Below are positions 16,388 to 24,431 of a DNA stretch of 32,054 nucleotides, in pieces. This DNA is from Candidatus Thorarchaeota archaeon (GTDB lineage Archaea > Asgardarchaeota > Thorarchaeia > Thorarchaeales > Thorarchaeaceae). Position 1 is the stretch's first letter. Each line of letters begins with the position of its first letter. The translations under genes were made by a program, and so were the position numbers. The notes under the pieces are model-generated. The model was not told the DNA's origin, made no database searches, and saw only the letters and a program-made list of their open reading frames with translations. The stretch lies in NCBI GenBank assembly GCA_018238375.1, contig JABCTJ010000161.1, positions 1-32,054 of the forward strand. The letters run 5' to 3'.

Positions 16388-16969
16388 GTGATACTTGAAA
16401 CTGTGGAGTATGAAGACGAAGTTTTCTGGGCGGGTATAGCTGAACTCTTCAACTCCTCTCACATGGGGACGGATGTCTTGGTTAAGCTGGCATCTGAGAG
16501 AGACGAAGGCATCTATGCCATTCAATACCTTGATTCTTCTCTTATCGTAAGCGTTGGCCATCTCCTCTCGGCAGCACAGAATGCTGTAAATGCGTGGAAG
16601 GGTGACTACATGCTGACAAGAGGCCTCGATGCTGAAATTCTCGTGTATGCTTCAGCACAAAGGCAGATTAGTCGCGCAATCGAGAACTTGGGGGTACGTG
16701 ACGGTTTGCAGAGCATAGCGTTGGTCGTTGTCGGTAGCGACAAAAGTGCTGTTCGTGACGTGATTACGAAGATGGTTAACATGGTGGGAGAAGAGATCAA
16801 GACTGCCTTTCTGCCTGACCGAGACCGTCTAGAACGAATCATGCGCCATTACGACGTTAATGCGAAAGAGATCAAGGCATTTACGGATTCAGATGAGGTT
16901 GAAATTTGGGCTGAAGCCCTCTCGAGGTGTGTTGTTAGCAGGGTTTCTATGGTTGCTCTCGACACCTAA
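16388..16969 (+). CDS. cgi121: KEOPS complex subunit Cgi121
   Basis: A 193-residue Cgi121 (TPRKB-like) protein, the KEOPS subunit that binds Bud32 and captures the tRNA 3' CCA end for t6A37 synthesis. The region SVGHLLSAAQNAVNAWKG with MLTRGLDAEILVYASAQRQISRAIENLGV is the family signature. The start is GTG 16388 with GAGGTG five bases upstream. The last residues are three bases from the convergent Tan1-like gene. The nearby Sua5-family gene makes the threonylcarbamoyl-AMP used by the same pathway. Confidence 0.88.
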   Translation: MILETVEYEDEVFWAGIAELFNSSHMGTDVLVKLASERDEGIYAIQYLDSSLIVSVGHLLSAAQNAVNAWKGDYMLTRGLDAEILVYASAQRQISRAIENLGVRDGLQSIALVVVGSDKSAVRDVITKMVNMVGEEIKTAFLPDRDRLERIMRHYDVNAKEIKAFTDSDEVEIWAEALSRCVVSRVSMVALDT

Positions 16970-16972
16970 GCT

Positions 16973-17563
16973 CTAGTATTGATCATCGCGCATAGTCATG
17001 ATTGATAGAATATCCTCATCAGGAATTAGAACAGACAAACCTGTCATCTCGCCGACAATCTCAATCCACACAATTCTATCAGGATTGTCAAGATTCACCT
17101 TTCTTGGGATGACCGAGGCTACTGCTTCAACAACCTGCATGTTCTCAAGCTCTGTGTGTCGCCTTCTTACGGTGACTCTGAACGTTTCATCCTCACCAAT
17201 CTTCTGAAGAAGGAGTTCCGCGGCCTTGACGATGCTCTCGATATCAGAAGGAACGCATAGTTCAAGCGGTGTGAATCTAATGGCAAAGCGAAACTGGTAT
17301 GCGTTCTCAATTGCATACTCTCTTAGTTTATGGACGACATCAAATGGATCAAGCCCAGTCCAACAAGTTAGAATTCCTGAAATACGAGTCATTGACACTC
17401 GCAATGCGTCATCTTCGATTAGGTCCCCAACGAAATACTGGACCTCCGACCTCGCAGCTTTCTCGCGGTTCCTAGGACATCCTACAAGTAGATTGAATTC
17501 ATGCAGCTTACTCGCCTCACTTGTCTGCGAAGATAATTCTGGTGGTCCAGAATCGGAGGGCAT
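16973..17563 (-). CDS. THUMP-domain tRNA acetylation adaptor, Tan1-like
   Basis: A 196-residue protein. FNLLVGCPRNREKAARSEVQYF at about 24-45 is the typical start of Tan1/THUMPD1 proteins, and the C-terminal half contains the THUMP fold (SIVKAAELLLQKIGEDETFRVTVRRRHTEL, ending with DRIVWIEIVGEMTGLSVL). Tan1 binds tRNA and helps form N4-acetylcytidine with the Tmca/Kre33 enzyme. The only plausible start, ATG 17563, overlaps the end of the upstream Sua5-family gene by 47 bases, so the genes are coupled. Confidence 0.82.
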   Translation of the reverse strand: MPSDSGPPELSSQTSEASKLHEFNLLVGCPRNREKAARSEVQYFVGDLIEDDALRVSMTRISGILTCWTGLDPFDVVHKLREYAIENAYQFRFAIRFTPLELCVPSDIESIVKAAELLLQKIGEDETFRVTVRRRHTELENMQVVEAVASVIPRKVNLDNPDRIVWIEIVGEMTGLSVLIPDEDILSIMTMRDDQY

Positions 17564-18251
17564 CCGAATCTACTTTCAGGCTCTCGACAAGTTTACCCAT
17601 GGTCAACGCCCCTTCGCGAATTACCTTGATACTTGCCCCCTCCACATCATTTTCTTCAACTCTTACAATAGTGGAGTTCGCTTCAGATTTCGATGGCCCG
17701 GCATCAATGTAGAGGTCCACATCATCACCAAGCTGGTCCTTTGCCACTGTGATTTCAAACGGGCTTGGTTCACCACTTCGATTCGCACTTGTTCCCACAA
17801 TTGGTCCCTTAATTCCTTGAGCAATCCCTCGGGGGATGATGTGATCTGGGACTCTAACAGCTATGGAGCCACGTCCTCCTGTGACAAGTTCTGGAACCGA
17901 CCCCTTCGGAGTGACGATTAGCGTAAGGGCTCCAGGCCAGAATAGCCTTGTTAGCACTCGCTCAAGATTGCTAAATTCGTGGTAAGTATCACATTGCGCG
18001 GAGTCTGAGAACAGCAAAGGAACTCCGAGTTTCTTGTTTCGTCGTTTGACGTTGATGATTTTCTCAATAGCGGCCTGATTACTTGAATCACAAGCCAAAC
18101 CATAGCTGGTATCTGTAGGGCAAACAATTAGTCCCCCCGCCTTGATTACCTCTATAGCTCGATTTATGATGGCTTGATAGTTCTCCTCTTTAGCTACTAC
18201 AGTTTCAGCTGTCAATGGAGTGACCTGATACGTCCCCCTGCAAACACACAT
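17517..18251 (-). CDS. Threonylcarbamoyl-AMP synthase, Sua5/YrdC family
   Basis: A 244-residue YrdC-domain enzyme that makes threonylcarbamoyl-AMP from threonine, bicarbonate and ATP for tRNA t6A37. Seen: GGLIVCPTDTSYGLACDSSN, VKRRNKKLGVPLLF (the KRR basic motif), FWPGALTLIV, and VGTSANRSGEPSP. The long C-terminal Sua5 domain is absent, so it is of the short YrdC type. The N-terminal 20 residues are outside the fold, and TTG 18215 (with AGGT upstream) is a possible shorter start. Together with Cgi121 and Tan1-like it makes a tRNA-modification cluster. Confidence 0.9.
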   Translation of the reverse strand: MCVCRGTYQVTPLTAETVVAKEENYQAIINRAIEVIKAGGLIVCPTDTSYGLACDSSNQAAIEKIINVKRRNKKLGVPLLFSDSAQCDTYHEFSNLERVLTRLFWPGALTLIVTPKGSVPELVTGGRGSIAVRVPDHIIPRGIAQGIKGPIVGTSANRSGEPSPFEITVAKDQLGDDVDLYIDAGPSKSEANSTIVRVEENDVEGASIKVIREGALTMGKLVESLKVDSDALRFWTTRIIFADK

Positions 18252-18327
18252 ATGAATGGCCCGTAATCAAATGCCCATACCACAGAGTACACTCTACTGA
18301 TGTAGTGGAGGGATACAAATCCGCGCG

Positions 18328-19344
18328 GTGATACTGGCTGCAGGCAAAGGGGAACGAATGTCCCCACTTACAGATGGCATTCAGAAGGCGTTGATATCGT
18401 GTGTTGGCATGACGTTGATTGATCGACTTGTGTCTGTGCTAAGGGCTGAAGGAATAGAGAGCTTCACTATTGGCGTTGGCTGGAAAGGAACCGAGATGGA
18501 GCGCCACTTCGATAATCATCCCGAAAGAAACCGGATTGACATAGTTCATGTTCCTGAATACGAACATGGTCCATTACAGACCCTTGTAACGGCTCTTGAT
18601 GTGGTCCGTGATGAACGGTTTATTGTATGCCCTGCTGACTTATTCGTCGAAGGGAAAATAGTTTCCCTTACAATGTCAGAACATGTTACTGACAATCCCC
18701 CGAGAACTGCTTCCCTTGCAGTTGATAAGTCCGCCAGAACCGGAACTCCTGTTTACGTGAGGGATGCTGGTCTACTTGCAGGTCTCGGACGTGTTGTTCA
18801 AGATTGCTCAGAATCTGGGCGTTCAGCCATGGTTTTGGCAGTCAACAGGCGCTTCATCAAATACTGTAGAGAAGCACTTGGCTCTGGTGAACGAAGAGTT
18901 GTCGATGCTCTGAATTTAGCAATTCACAAAGGAGAAGCTATCCGTCAAGTAGATGTCACTGGACGATGGTTCGACGTTGATGATGTCGCGAGTCTTCTGG
19001 AGGCCACTGAGTACCTCCTCAGGTTTTCTACGCCCGAAATCGATGGGTCTGTGTTTATTCCCACAGGGGATACCATGGACATTGGAGAAACTATAATTCT
19101 ACCATCTGGCATTGTTCTGGAGTCCGGTGTCCAGATTATTGGGCCCTCATTCATAGCCCCCGGATGCAAGGTCGGTTCGCATTGTGTGATTGGTCCTGTC
19201 GTGAGCTTGGAAATGAACGCAATGGTGGGATCCAACTCCAATGTGCGGGAGTCCCTACTCCTTGGGGGATCGCAAGTAAGAACGGGCACCAATCTGACGG
19301 GCTCTGTGGTACATGGCATCGATGTGTTTCAGAAGGGAAAATGA
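18328..19344 (+). CDS. Sugar/polyol-phosphate nucleotidyltransferase with left-handed beta-helix
   Basis: A 338-residue NTP-transferase. LAAGKGERMSPLT (3-15) is the nucleotide loop, PADLF the metal-binding segment, and VTGRWFDVDDVASLLEA ends the catalytic domain. Residues about 245-330 form hexapeptide repeats (IGETIILPSGIVLESGVQIIGPSFIAPG). The substrate is unknown. It ends one base before the CDP-alcohol phosphatidyltransferase gene, so a CDP-activated polyol (for example CDP-inositol or CDP-glycerol) is plausible. The GTG start at 18328 has GGAGGG 15 bases upstream, unusually far, and the fold would naturally begin a few residues earlier (QIRAVILAAG). Confidence 0.85.
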   Translation: MILAAGKGERMSPLTDGIQKALISCVGMTLIDRLVSVLRAEGIESFTIGVGWKGTEMERHFDNHPERNRIDIVHVPEYEHGPLQTLVTALDVVRDERFIVCPADLFVEGKIVSLTMSEHVTDNPPRTASLAVDKSARTGTPVYVRDAGLLAGLGRVVQDCSESGRSAMVLAVNRRFIKYCREALGSGERRVVDALNLAIHKGEAIRQVDVTGRWFDVDDVASLLEATEYLLRFSTPEIDGSVFIPTGDTMDIGETIILPSGIVLESGVQIIGPSFIAPGCKVGSHCVIGPVVSLEMNAMVGSNSNVRESLLLGGSQVRTGTNLTGSVVHGIDVFQKGK

Positions 19345-19345
19345 T

Positions 19346-19957
19346 ATGTCACCAAGCAAGTACAGGGTAAGGCGAATCTTCAGGTGGCTTATGCAGCCCA
19401 TTGGCGAGCGGCTAGCCCGCGCAGGCGTTCGACCTGACACAGTGACGTACGTTTCACTTCAGCTTGCAGTACTTGGCCTCGTGCTCTTCTTTCTCACTCT
19501 AAACCAGTGGCTGTATGCTCTCTTTGTATTTCTAGTGGGTCTCCTCGATGGTATCGACGGAGTAGTGGCAAGAGCGGCCAATCGCTCAACCCCAATGGGT
19601 GCCTTCACTGATTCCATTATCGATAAGGTGTCCGAGATTATACTCTTGTTGGCTTTAATCCTTGGTTTTCCTGATCAGGCCGTGCTGGGAGTAGGTGTCC
19701 CGATCTGGGTCATGCTGTGTGTATCTGGCTGGCTACTTACGAGTTACTCACGGTCCCGGGCGGAAGCCCTAGGAGTCAAGGATTTGGATGTAGGTCTTGG
19801 AGGAAGATCCGAGCGCCTCTTCACTCTGATTATCTTCTCATTGTTTTTCCAAGTGCTCTGGGGCCTAGTAGTCGTCACGTTCATGGGTGTATTGACAGCA
19901 GCGTATCGCTTCTATCATTACAGGAGAGAGCTCACAGATTCGTACCATCAGATTTAA
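19346..19957 (+). CDS. CDP-alcohol phosphatidyltransferase, membrane enzyme
   Basis: A 203-residue integral membrane enzyme. The family motif D-G-I-D-G-V-V-A-R ... G-A-F-T-D-S-I-I-D is complete (LLDGIDGVVARAANRS then GAFTDSIIDK), with four Asp for the metal site. Several hydrophobic segments surround it. It joins an alcohol (inositol phosphate, glycerol or serine) to a CDP-lipid or CDP-polyol. It pairs with the preceding nucleotidyltransferase and may share its pathway, as in archaeal inositol-phospholipid or di-inositol-phosphate synthesis. ATG 19346 has GGGAAAA upstream; a longer frame from 19313 overlaps the previous gene and is unlikely. Confidence 0.87.
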   Translation: MSPSKYRVRRIFRWLMQPIGERLARAGVRPDTVTYVSLQLAVLGLVLFFLTLNQWLYALFVFLVGLLDGIDGVVARAANRSTPMGAFTDSIIDKVSEIILLLALILGFPDQAVLGVGVPIWVMLCVSGWLLTSYSRSRAEALGVKDLDVGLGGRSERLFTLIIFSLFFQVLWGLVVVTFMGVLTAAYRFYHYRRELTDSYHQI

Positions 19958-19996
19958 GTGACATCTGGAATAGGCCGCTAGCGGAGAGCATCACAC

Positions 19997-20413
19997 ATGG
20001 CTAAGTTCAGAGCTGATCATTATCTACTTGCAGAGTTTGAGAAACCAGACAGAACGAAGGATGGTCAGAGAATTCTAGAGGCACTAAAAGAGATATCAGA
20101 ACTTAAGGACCTCGCAATAGTGTCCAAGAGACTTGAAGGTAAAAGTTGGCAGGAGATCCTTGGTAGAATAGACATCCCAGCCGGTTCGAAAGCATTCTGG
20201 GCAATGGTGAAGAACGATGTCAGTGAACGTGAGCCTTACAACCTGCTAATCCGCCTTGATGTGAATGGTGAGGGAGCAGACATCGAGGATGCTCGAGCTA
20301 AAGTAAAGTCCTGGGTGGAAAGCGCGTTTATTCCTCGAATCAAGTCTAAGGTCCCTGTGAAGACAATCAATGTCCTTCAAGCCAACGAGATCTATATGCC
20401 AGACTTGGCGTGA
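19997..20413 (+). CDS. Conserved-looking protein of unknown function
   Basis: A 138-residue soluble protein; I do not recognise the family. It starts with a strand-like segment (FRADHYLLAEFEK), has helical stretches around 20-55, and a mixed C-terminal half (PYNLLIRLDVNGEGADIEDARAKVKSWVESAFIPRI). No membrane segment or Cys is seen. ATG 19997 has a good GGAGAG eight bases upstream. It lies after the lipid-related pair with a 39-base gap and converges with the propeller gene six bases away. Confidence 0.72.
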   Translation: MAKFRADHYLLAEFEKPDRTKDGQRILEALKEISELKDLAIVSKRLEGKSWQEILGRIDIPAGSKAFWAMVKNDVSEREPYNLLIRLDVNGEGADIEDARAKVKSWVESAFIPRIKSKVPVKTINVLQANEIYMPDLA

Positions 20414-20419
20414 AACGTT

Positions 20420-21433
20420 TTAATTCGGAACAATTGACATTAGATACAGCGTACGGCCCACCGACTGCACGATTTCTACGGAGCCATCTCCATCCACATC
20501 TCCAAGTGCTACTAATGCCTCAGCTGCCTTTTTGACTGGCCTAATCGAAGCCTCCGGAGTTAGCATTCTCGATTCGTAAGAAAGAACCGTTATGTTCGAG
20601 TTACCTTGGCAGGACACTATTTGACCATCAGCTCCTGCCTTATCCAAAAGATGACCAATCCGCACAGATGTGATCGGGCTTGGCGCTCTGATGTTCGCCA
20701 GTTGCTTCATTTCTCCTTGGTCGATTCCGTGCAACGTTAGCTGTTTGTCATCCGAAATCGTAAGAATCTCATCACTATACCCGCCAGTGACTGCACCTGT
20801 AGCGACGAGGCTAATCTCGCCCTTGACCTTAGAACGATGAATCTCATGGAGCCTATCGTCTGCATACTGATAGACATAGAGGTACCCGGCGTCATCTCCA
20901 AACACAAATCGGCTGAATGAGAGCCCCCTGCTTTTTAGTGGTTTCATTGAGAATACCGGTCTATCAACCACCTTATGCGCAAGCTTGTCTAATGCAACGT
21001 CAAACCATCCGTAGCATCTCAGGGTATTATCGGCAGTAGCCACGATTACTTCAGCTGAGTCATCACTTACGACGTTTGTGACACAAATGGCCGTGGGAAG
21101 AGTTCCAAGAGGTGTAGTAGCTCTGACCCCCAACTCGTCATCAATAAAGCTCACAACTCGGAGCATATTATCGAGGCCCCCGAGCACGAAGTCCTTGACG
21201 CCATTTCCCATCACATCGCCAAGCGCCATTGCAGCAACGGGTGGTAGATTGCCGGTCTTCATAATCTCGATGGCTTTAACCTTCTTGCCAACCTCAAATT
21301 CAAAGATCCGAAGCTCACCATTCATTGTAGTAAGAACAAGACTATCTTTGCCATCGCCAGTGAGGTCTGTAAGTTCTATTCCAGTGATGACCTCCTTGAA
21401 TGGAATCTCTGCGATTATCTCGAGCTTGGGCAT
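20420..21433 (-). CDS. Cytosolic FG-GAP/integrin-like beta-propeller protein
   Basis: A 337-residue propeller of repeated blades with FG-GAP-like calcium loops: DLTGDGKDSLVL, GDVMGNGVKDFVLGG and GDVDGDGSVEIV. Each is followed by strands such as GELRIFEFEV and DNTLRCYGW. There is no signal peptide or membrane segment, which is unusual for this fold in archaea where it is often secreted. Eukaryotic cytosolic proteins with such propellers (for example ITFG2 of KICSTOR, and BBSome subunits) act as scaffolds; a link to these in an Asgard genome is inference. ATG 21433 has GAGGA nine bases upstream. Confidence 0.8.
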   Translation of the reverse strand: MPKLEIIAEIPFKEVITGIELTDLTGDGKDSLVLTTMNGELRIFEFEVGKKVKAIEIMKTGNLPPVAAMALGDVMGNGVKDFVLGGLDNMLRVVSFIDDELGVRATTPLGTLPTAICVTNVVSDDSAEVIVATADNTLRCYGWFDVALDKLAHKVVDRPVFSMKPLKSRGLSFSRFVFGDDAGYLYVYQYADDRLHEIHRSKVKGEISLVATGAVTGGYSDEILTISDDKQLTLHGIDQGEMKQLANIRAPSPITSVRIGHLLDKAGADGQIVSCQGNSNITVLSYESRMLTPEASIRPVKKAAEALVALGDVDGDGSVEIVQSVGRTLYLMSIVPN

Positions 21434-21589
21434 TCTATGGTGTCCTCTTTACATTGTAGTGATTGGGATGTTGAACTCAGCTTGACCAATTTAAGAGTTG
21501 TTCCAGTAGATAGCTAAGAAAATATCGAATCGCTCACTGATGAAGCCAATCGTATCGAGAATGAATTTAAGAGATGCTCTGTCAAACAA

Positions 21590-22156
21590 TTGTCCGAAGC
21601 ATCTATGCGGAAGCAAGACCATCCACCTGTTCTAGAGCCGAAGAATTGGAATGCCCCAGCAGAAGAGGTAGCAGATGAGCTACATTCATTCATCCAAGAG
21701 TTTGGTTCGTTCACTCCGGAACGTTTCGCTCAGATAAAATTCCATCTCTTACGATATTCGGGGTTGGACCAAGAGAGCAGAGATAATATCTGTCATATTT
21801 CCATCTACAATGGTCTTTGTCCCAAATGCGACTTTCTCTACACGGCAAAGAAATGTCTACTCTGGTACAATCTCTTCAAGATGATTAACTGGAGGACCGT
21901 GGAGAGGTCGCCGCCCTGCATCAGACTTGCATTCGCGAAGAAGAGCATCAAGAACGTGACCAAGTTCCTTGTTAAAACGAACTTGATAGATGCGCCCTTC
22001 TACAAGGCGAGAAGCGCTCCATCGTGTAGAGCCATGCGTAACTGGGGTTACTGCACCCCCGATAGATACTGTCGTGCCATGAAAACTGGGAGCACATTAG
22101 AGTACAACAGTGCCCGTGAGAGAGTAAAGCTGTCAGGAGTACAGGATGACCTGTAG
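21590..22156 (+). CDS. Stand-alone protein resembling the PriL primase Fe-S C-terminal domain
   Basis: A 188-residue Cys-rich protein. Residues 108-161 contain PPC (C110), then APSCRAMRNWGYC (C146, C155) and C161, the order and spacing seen around the [4Fe-4S] site of archaeal PriL (PPC ... PSC-x-x-M-R-x-x-G-x-C ...). It has no room for the PriL N-terminal domain. An extra CPKC (77-80) could bind zinc. The start is TTG 21590; ATG 21605 is also possible. The frame is open further upstream to a stop at about 21512, so an unusual start or a longer ancestor cannot be excluded. Call made by motif only. Confidence 0.55.
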   Translation: MSEASMRKQDHPPVLEPKNWNAPAEEVADELHSFIQEFGSFTPERFAQIKFHLLRYSGLDQESRDNICHISIYNGLCPKCDFLYTAKKCLLWYNLFKMINWRTVERSPPCIRLAFAKKSIKNVTKFLVKTNLIDAPFYKARSAPSCRAMRNWGYCTPDRYCRAMKTGSTLEYNSARERVKLSGVQDDL

Positions 22157-22193
22157 GCCACCAATTCTCACTGCAGGTTAACCCCTAGCCATC

Positions 22194-22203
22194 GCTTAAA
22201 TAG
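22194..22203 (+). promoter_or_regulatory. TATA box of the HD-domain gene
   Basis: GCTTAAATAG, 45 bases before the start codon of the HD gene, is identical to the ten-mer in front of the actin gene (25485-25494). Confidence 0.6.
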
Positions 22204-22238
22204 CGGCTCAACCAGAAACCGCCTAGGGGCGGACCCAA

Positions 22239-23750
22239 GTGTCTAATGATTCTGTCATCGAGCTCATCAAATTGGTGCGTATCACAGGAATGCGTGAGGC
22301 CGAATTGACCTCATTGAAGGCAGCTGGAGGTTCAGGTTGGAGTAGAGTTATGCAGCTGGTCGCGAATCACGAGGCTCTGCTTTCGAAGGGAGAGAAACAC
22401 ACACGTCAGAAGGCAATTCAAGATCCTGTACACGGCGCCATTCTTTTGGAGCCTTGGGAACTTGACGTCATTTCTACTTGGGAGATGCTCCGGCTGAGGT
22501 TTGTGATGCAACTAGGTCCGGCTCACATTGTCTATCCCGGCGCAACTCACACAAGGTTTCAACATTGCTTGGGCACGAATTTCCTTGCTCAGAAGTCGAT
22601 TCGAGTCGTGAACTACTGCGATGACCTAGAGCACGTGTGCTTCGCTCCACTATCACAGCTTCTGGATGACTATCAACAGAAGATATTCAGAATCACGGCT
22701 TTGCTTCACGACGTGGGTCATCCCCCAACCTCTCACACAATTGAGTTTGCCCTAAAGGGCGCCCATGACTTGGATCATATCGATCTTGGCGAATCGCTGA
22801 TTCTTCATAGCGGACTAACTGATGTCTTGACTCGCAATGACATCGAGCCCCAAACAGTGGTGGATGTTCTAAGACGTAAGTCAAAGGACCCAGTTCTGGC
22901 GTTGCTCTCGGAATTCCTTGACAATCCCTTTGACATAGACAAGACAGACTACCTCATCCGCGATGCCCATTTCAGTGGTGTACAACTAGGCGTCTTTCCT
23001 GCTGAACGTGTCATGCTTACAAATAGAGTTGTGAAAGACAAGAAGGATCGATACATACGGGGCTATATGCTCAAGGCGTTTCGGTCTCTGGAATCACTGG
23101 TCTTGAGTCGAAACTGGATGTTCTCCGACCTGTATCTGCACCACGCAGTACGATTAGCCGAGGCCATGGTTTCCAAGGCGACGTACTTTAGGATCAAAGA
23201 GGAGAAACTCTCAAGGAACGAGTGCATTGGGTTGTTCACACGGATGACTGATGCCGATCTTTACAGGTGGCTTCTCGAGTCTGAAACGAAATTCGTGCAC
23301 GAATACGCAGCAAGAATCAGGTATCGCCGCCTGTTCAAGGTGGTCCTGTCAAAGCCAATAACATTCTTTGAGGATGATGTCAAATTGCGGTTCTTGAAAA
23401 TGCTTGATGAAATTCAGGTGCTCCTTGACGCTGAAGAGGAACTTAATGAAGAGCCTGGGGCTGCGATAATCGATGTAGTCTATCCTGAGTTTGGAGTCAA
23501 CACCTTGGGGAACTTGCCCCTTCTTGCTGGTGGTGAGGGGATAGGTCTTGACATTGTTAAACTTGAGGACACTCAGGAAGGCAAGTCCTTGATACATATT
23601 TTGAGTCAACAAGAAAGTACGATTCCCTCGGTCAGAGTATATGCAAGCCCAGAGATAGCAGTCAAGGTGCACAAGAGGTTCGACCAGCTCTTTCCCGTGA
23701 AGGAGCACGTCGCATATCGCGAAGACGAGTATGATATGACTGAAACCTAG
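22239..23750 (+). CDS. HD-domain phosphohydrolase, SAMHD1/dGTPase-like
   Basis: A 503-residue HD-superfamily enzyme. Residues 60-70 (IQDPVHGAILL) begin the domain; metal ligands are predicted at H109 (HTRFQHCLGT), H157-D158 (LLHDVGHPPTSH) and D234 (FDIDKTDYLIRDAHFSG), matching the SAMHD1 set H, H-D, D in order. SAMHD1-type enzymes split dNTPs to deoxynucleoside and triphosphate. Neighbouring primase-like, CARF-like and RNase III-like proteins suggest a nucleic-acid or nucleotide theme. The GTG start at 22239 fits the TATA box 45 bases upstream. A general housekeeping dNTPase is possible. Confidence 0.9.
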   Translation: MSNDSVIELIKLVRITGMREAELTSLKAAGGSGWSRVMQLVANHEALLSKGEKHTRQKAIQDPVHGAILLEPWELDVISTWEMLRLRFVMQLGPAHIVYPGATHTRFQHCLGTNFLAQKSIRVVNYCDDLEHVCFAPLSQLLDDYQQKIFRITALLHDVGHPPTSHTIEFALKGAHDLDHIDLGESLILHSGLTDVLTRNDIEPQTVVDVLRRKSKDPVLALLSEFLDNPFDIDKTDYLIRDAHFSGVQLGVFPAERVMLTNRVVKDKKDRYIRGYMLKAFRSLESLVLSRNWMFSDLYLHHAVRLAEAMVSKATYFRIKEEKLSRNECIGLFTRMTDADLYRWLLESETKFVHEYAARIRYRRLFKVVLSKPITFFEDDVKLRFLKMLDEIQVLLDAEEELNEEPGAAIIDVVYPEFGVNTLGNLPLLAGGEGIGLDIVKLEDTQEGKSLIHILSQQESTIPSVRVYASPEIAVKVHKRFDQLFPVKEHVAYREDEYDMTET

Positions 23751-23771
23751 ACCGCGTCTTGCAGAACCACA

Positions 23772-24431
23772 TCAGACAAGATACCGGACTAGTTCCTTGA
23801 TCTTTTCTAGCCCATGTTCAATGTAGACGATTCCGTAGATTGCTTCAAGCAGCGTACCCTTGTCATGTTCCATCTCTGACTTGCTCACAGCGTGGGGGTC
23901 GAAGTGGATGCGGTGTTCATAGAGCCCCCAATCATCGCAAAGTTCAGCCATATGTTCGTTGTTGACAATGTCTGACCTCTTCTGGGTCAATATGCCCACA
24001 TCAATCGATTTCGGCTGCCAGATGTGGTGCAATGCAGCCAATGAGATTGACGCATCTCCCACTAGTGCCAGCGCCTCCGCCATTTCGCTAAGAGCCACAA
24101 GATGCTTCAGTTCTTCCTGCTTGATTGGGAATTCATCTATCATCTCAAGAAACAGGTTTTTCGTGCTTGGCTGGAACATCGCAACTAGGAGTAGCTCGCT
24201 CTTGTGTAGAGACACTTCTAGAACTTTCTCAAGTTTCGGCCTTAGTGTATCTTTGATTCGGTCTATTAGGGACAGTATGCTGGCTAACTGTTTGGCCCAA
24301 CGTTTCATCTTTCCAAGAAGACGTGTGTTCTGAGAGGGCACGTTCTCTTTCGCCTTCTTCACTTCAGTCAGCAGTGAAGTTATCTTCTTCTCGATATGGC
24401 CTTGTTCGAGATTAAGGTCGCCTATACTCAC
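23772..24431 (-). CDS. RNase III-fold protein with N-terminal helical region
   Basis: A 219-residue protein. Residues 112-215 match the RNase III fold: MAEALALVGDASISLAALHHIW (E119, D126), GILTQKRSDIVNNEHMAEL and KGTLLEAIYGIVYIEHG (T193, E196). The canonical second Glu and second Asp of bacterial RNase III are Ala and Thr, as in Mini-III, but D126 and E196, the core metal ligands, remain. The first 75 residues look like coiled coil; no double-stranded-RNA-binding domain follows. It could cleave structured RNA or be a binding-only protein. The GTG start overlaps the stop of the CARF-like gene (GTGA), so the two are made together. Confidence 0.72.
   Translation of the reverse strand: MSIGDLNLEQGHIEKKITSLLTEVKKAKENVPSQNTRLLGKMKRWAKQLASILSLIDRIKDTLRPKLEKVLEVSLHKSELLLVAMFQPSTKNLFLEMIDEFPIKQEELKHLVALSEMAEALALVGDASISLAALHHIWQPKSIDVGILTQKRSDIVNNEHMAELCDDWGLYEHRIHFDPHAVSKSEMEHDKGTLLEAIYGIVYIEHGLEKIKELVRYLV

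Noticed and set aside
17226-17921. 231-residue plus-strand frame across the Tan1-like and Sua5 genes
   Set aside because: It is Ser/Asn-rich without motifs, and both minus-strand genes have clear family signatures.
18284-18295. AGAGT-AC-ACTCT palindrome between Sua5 and the nucleotidyltransferase
   Set aside because: It is short, has no second copy, and cannot be told from chance.
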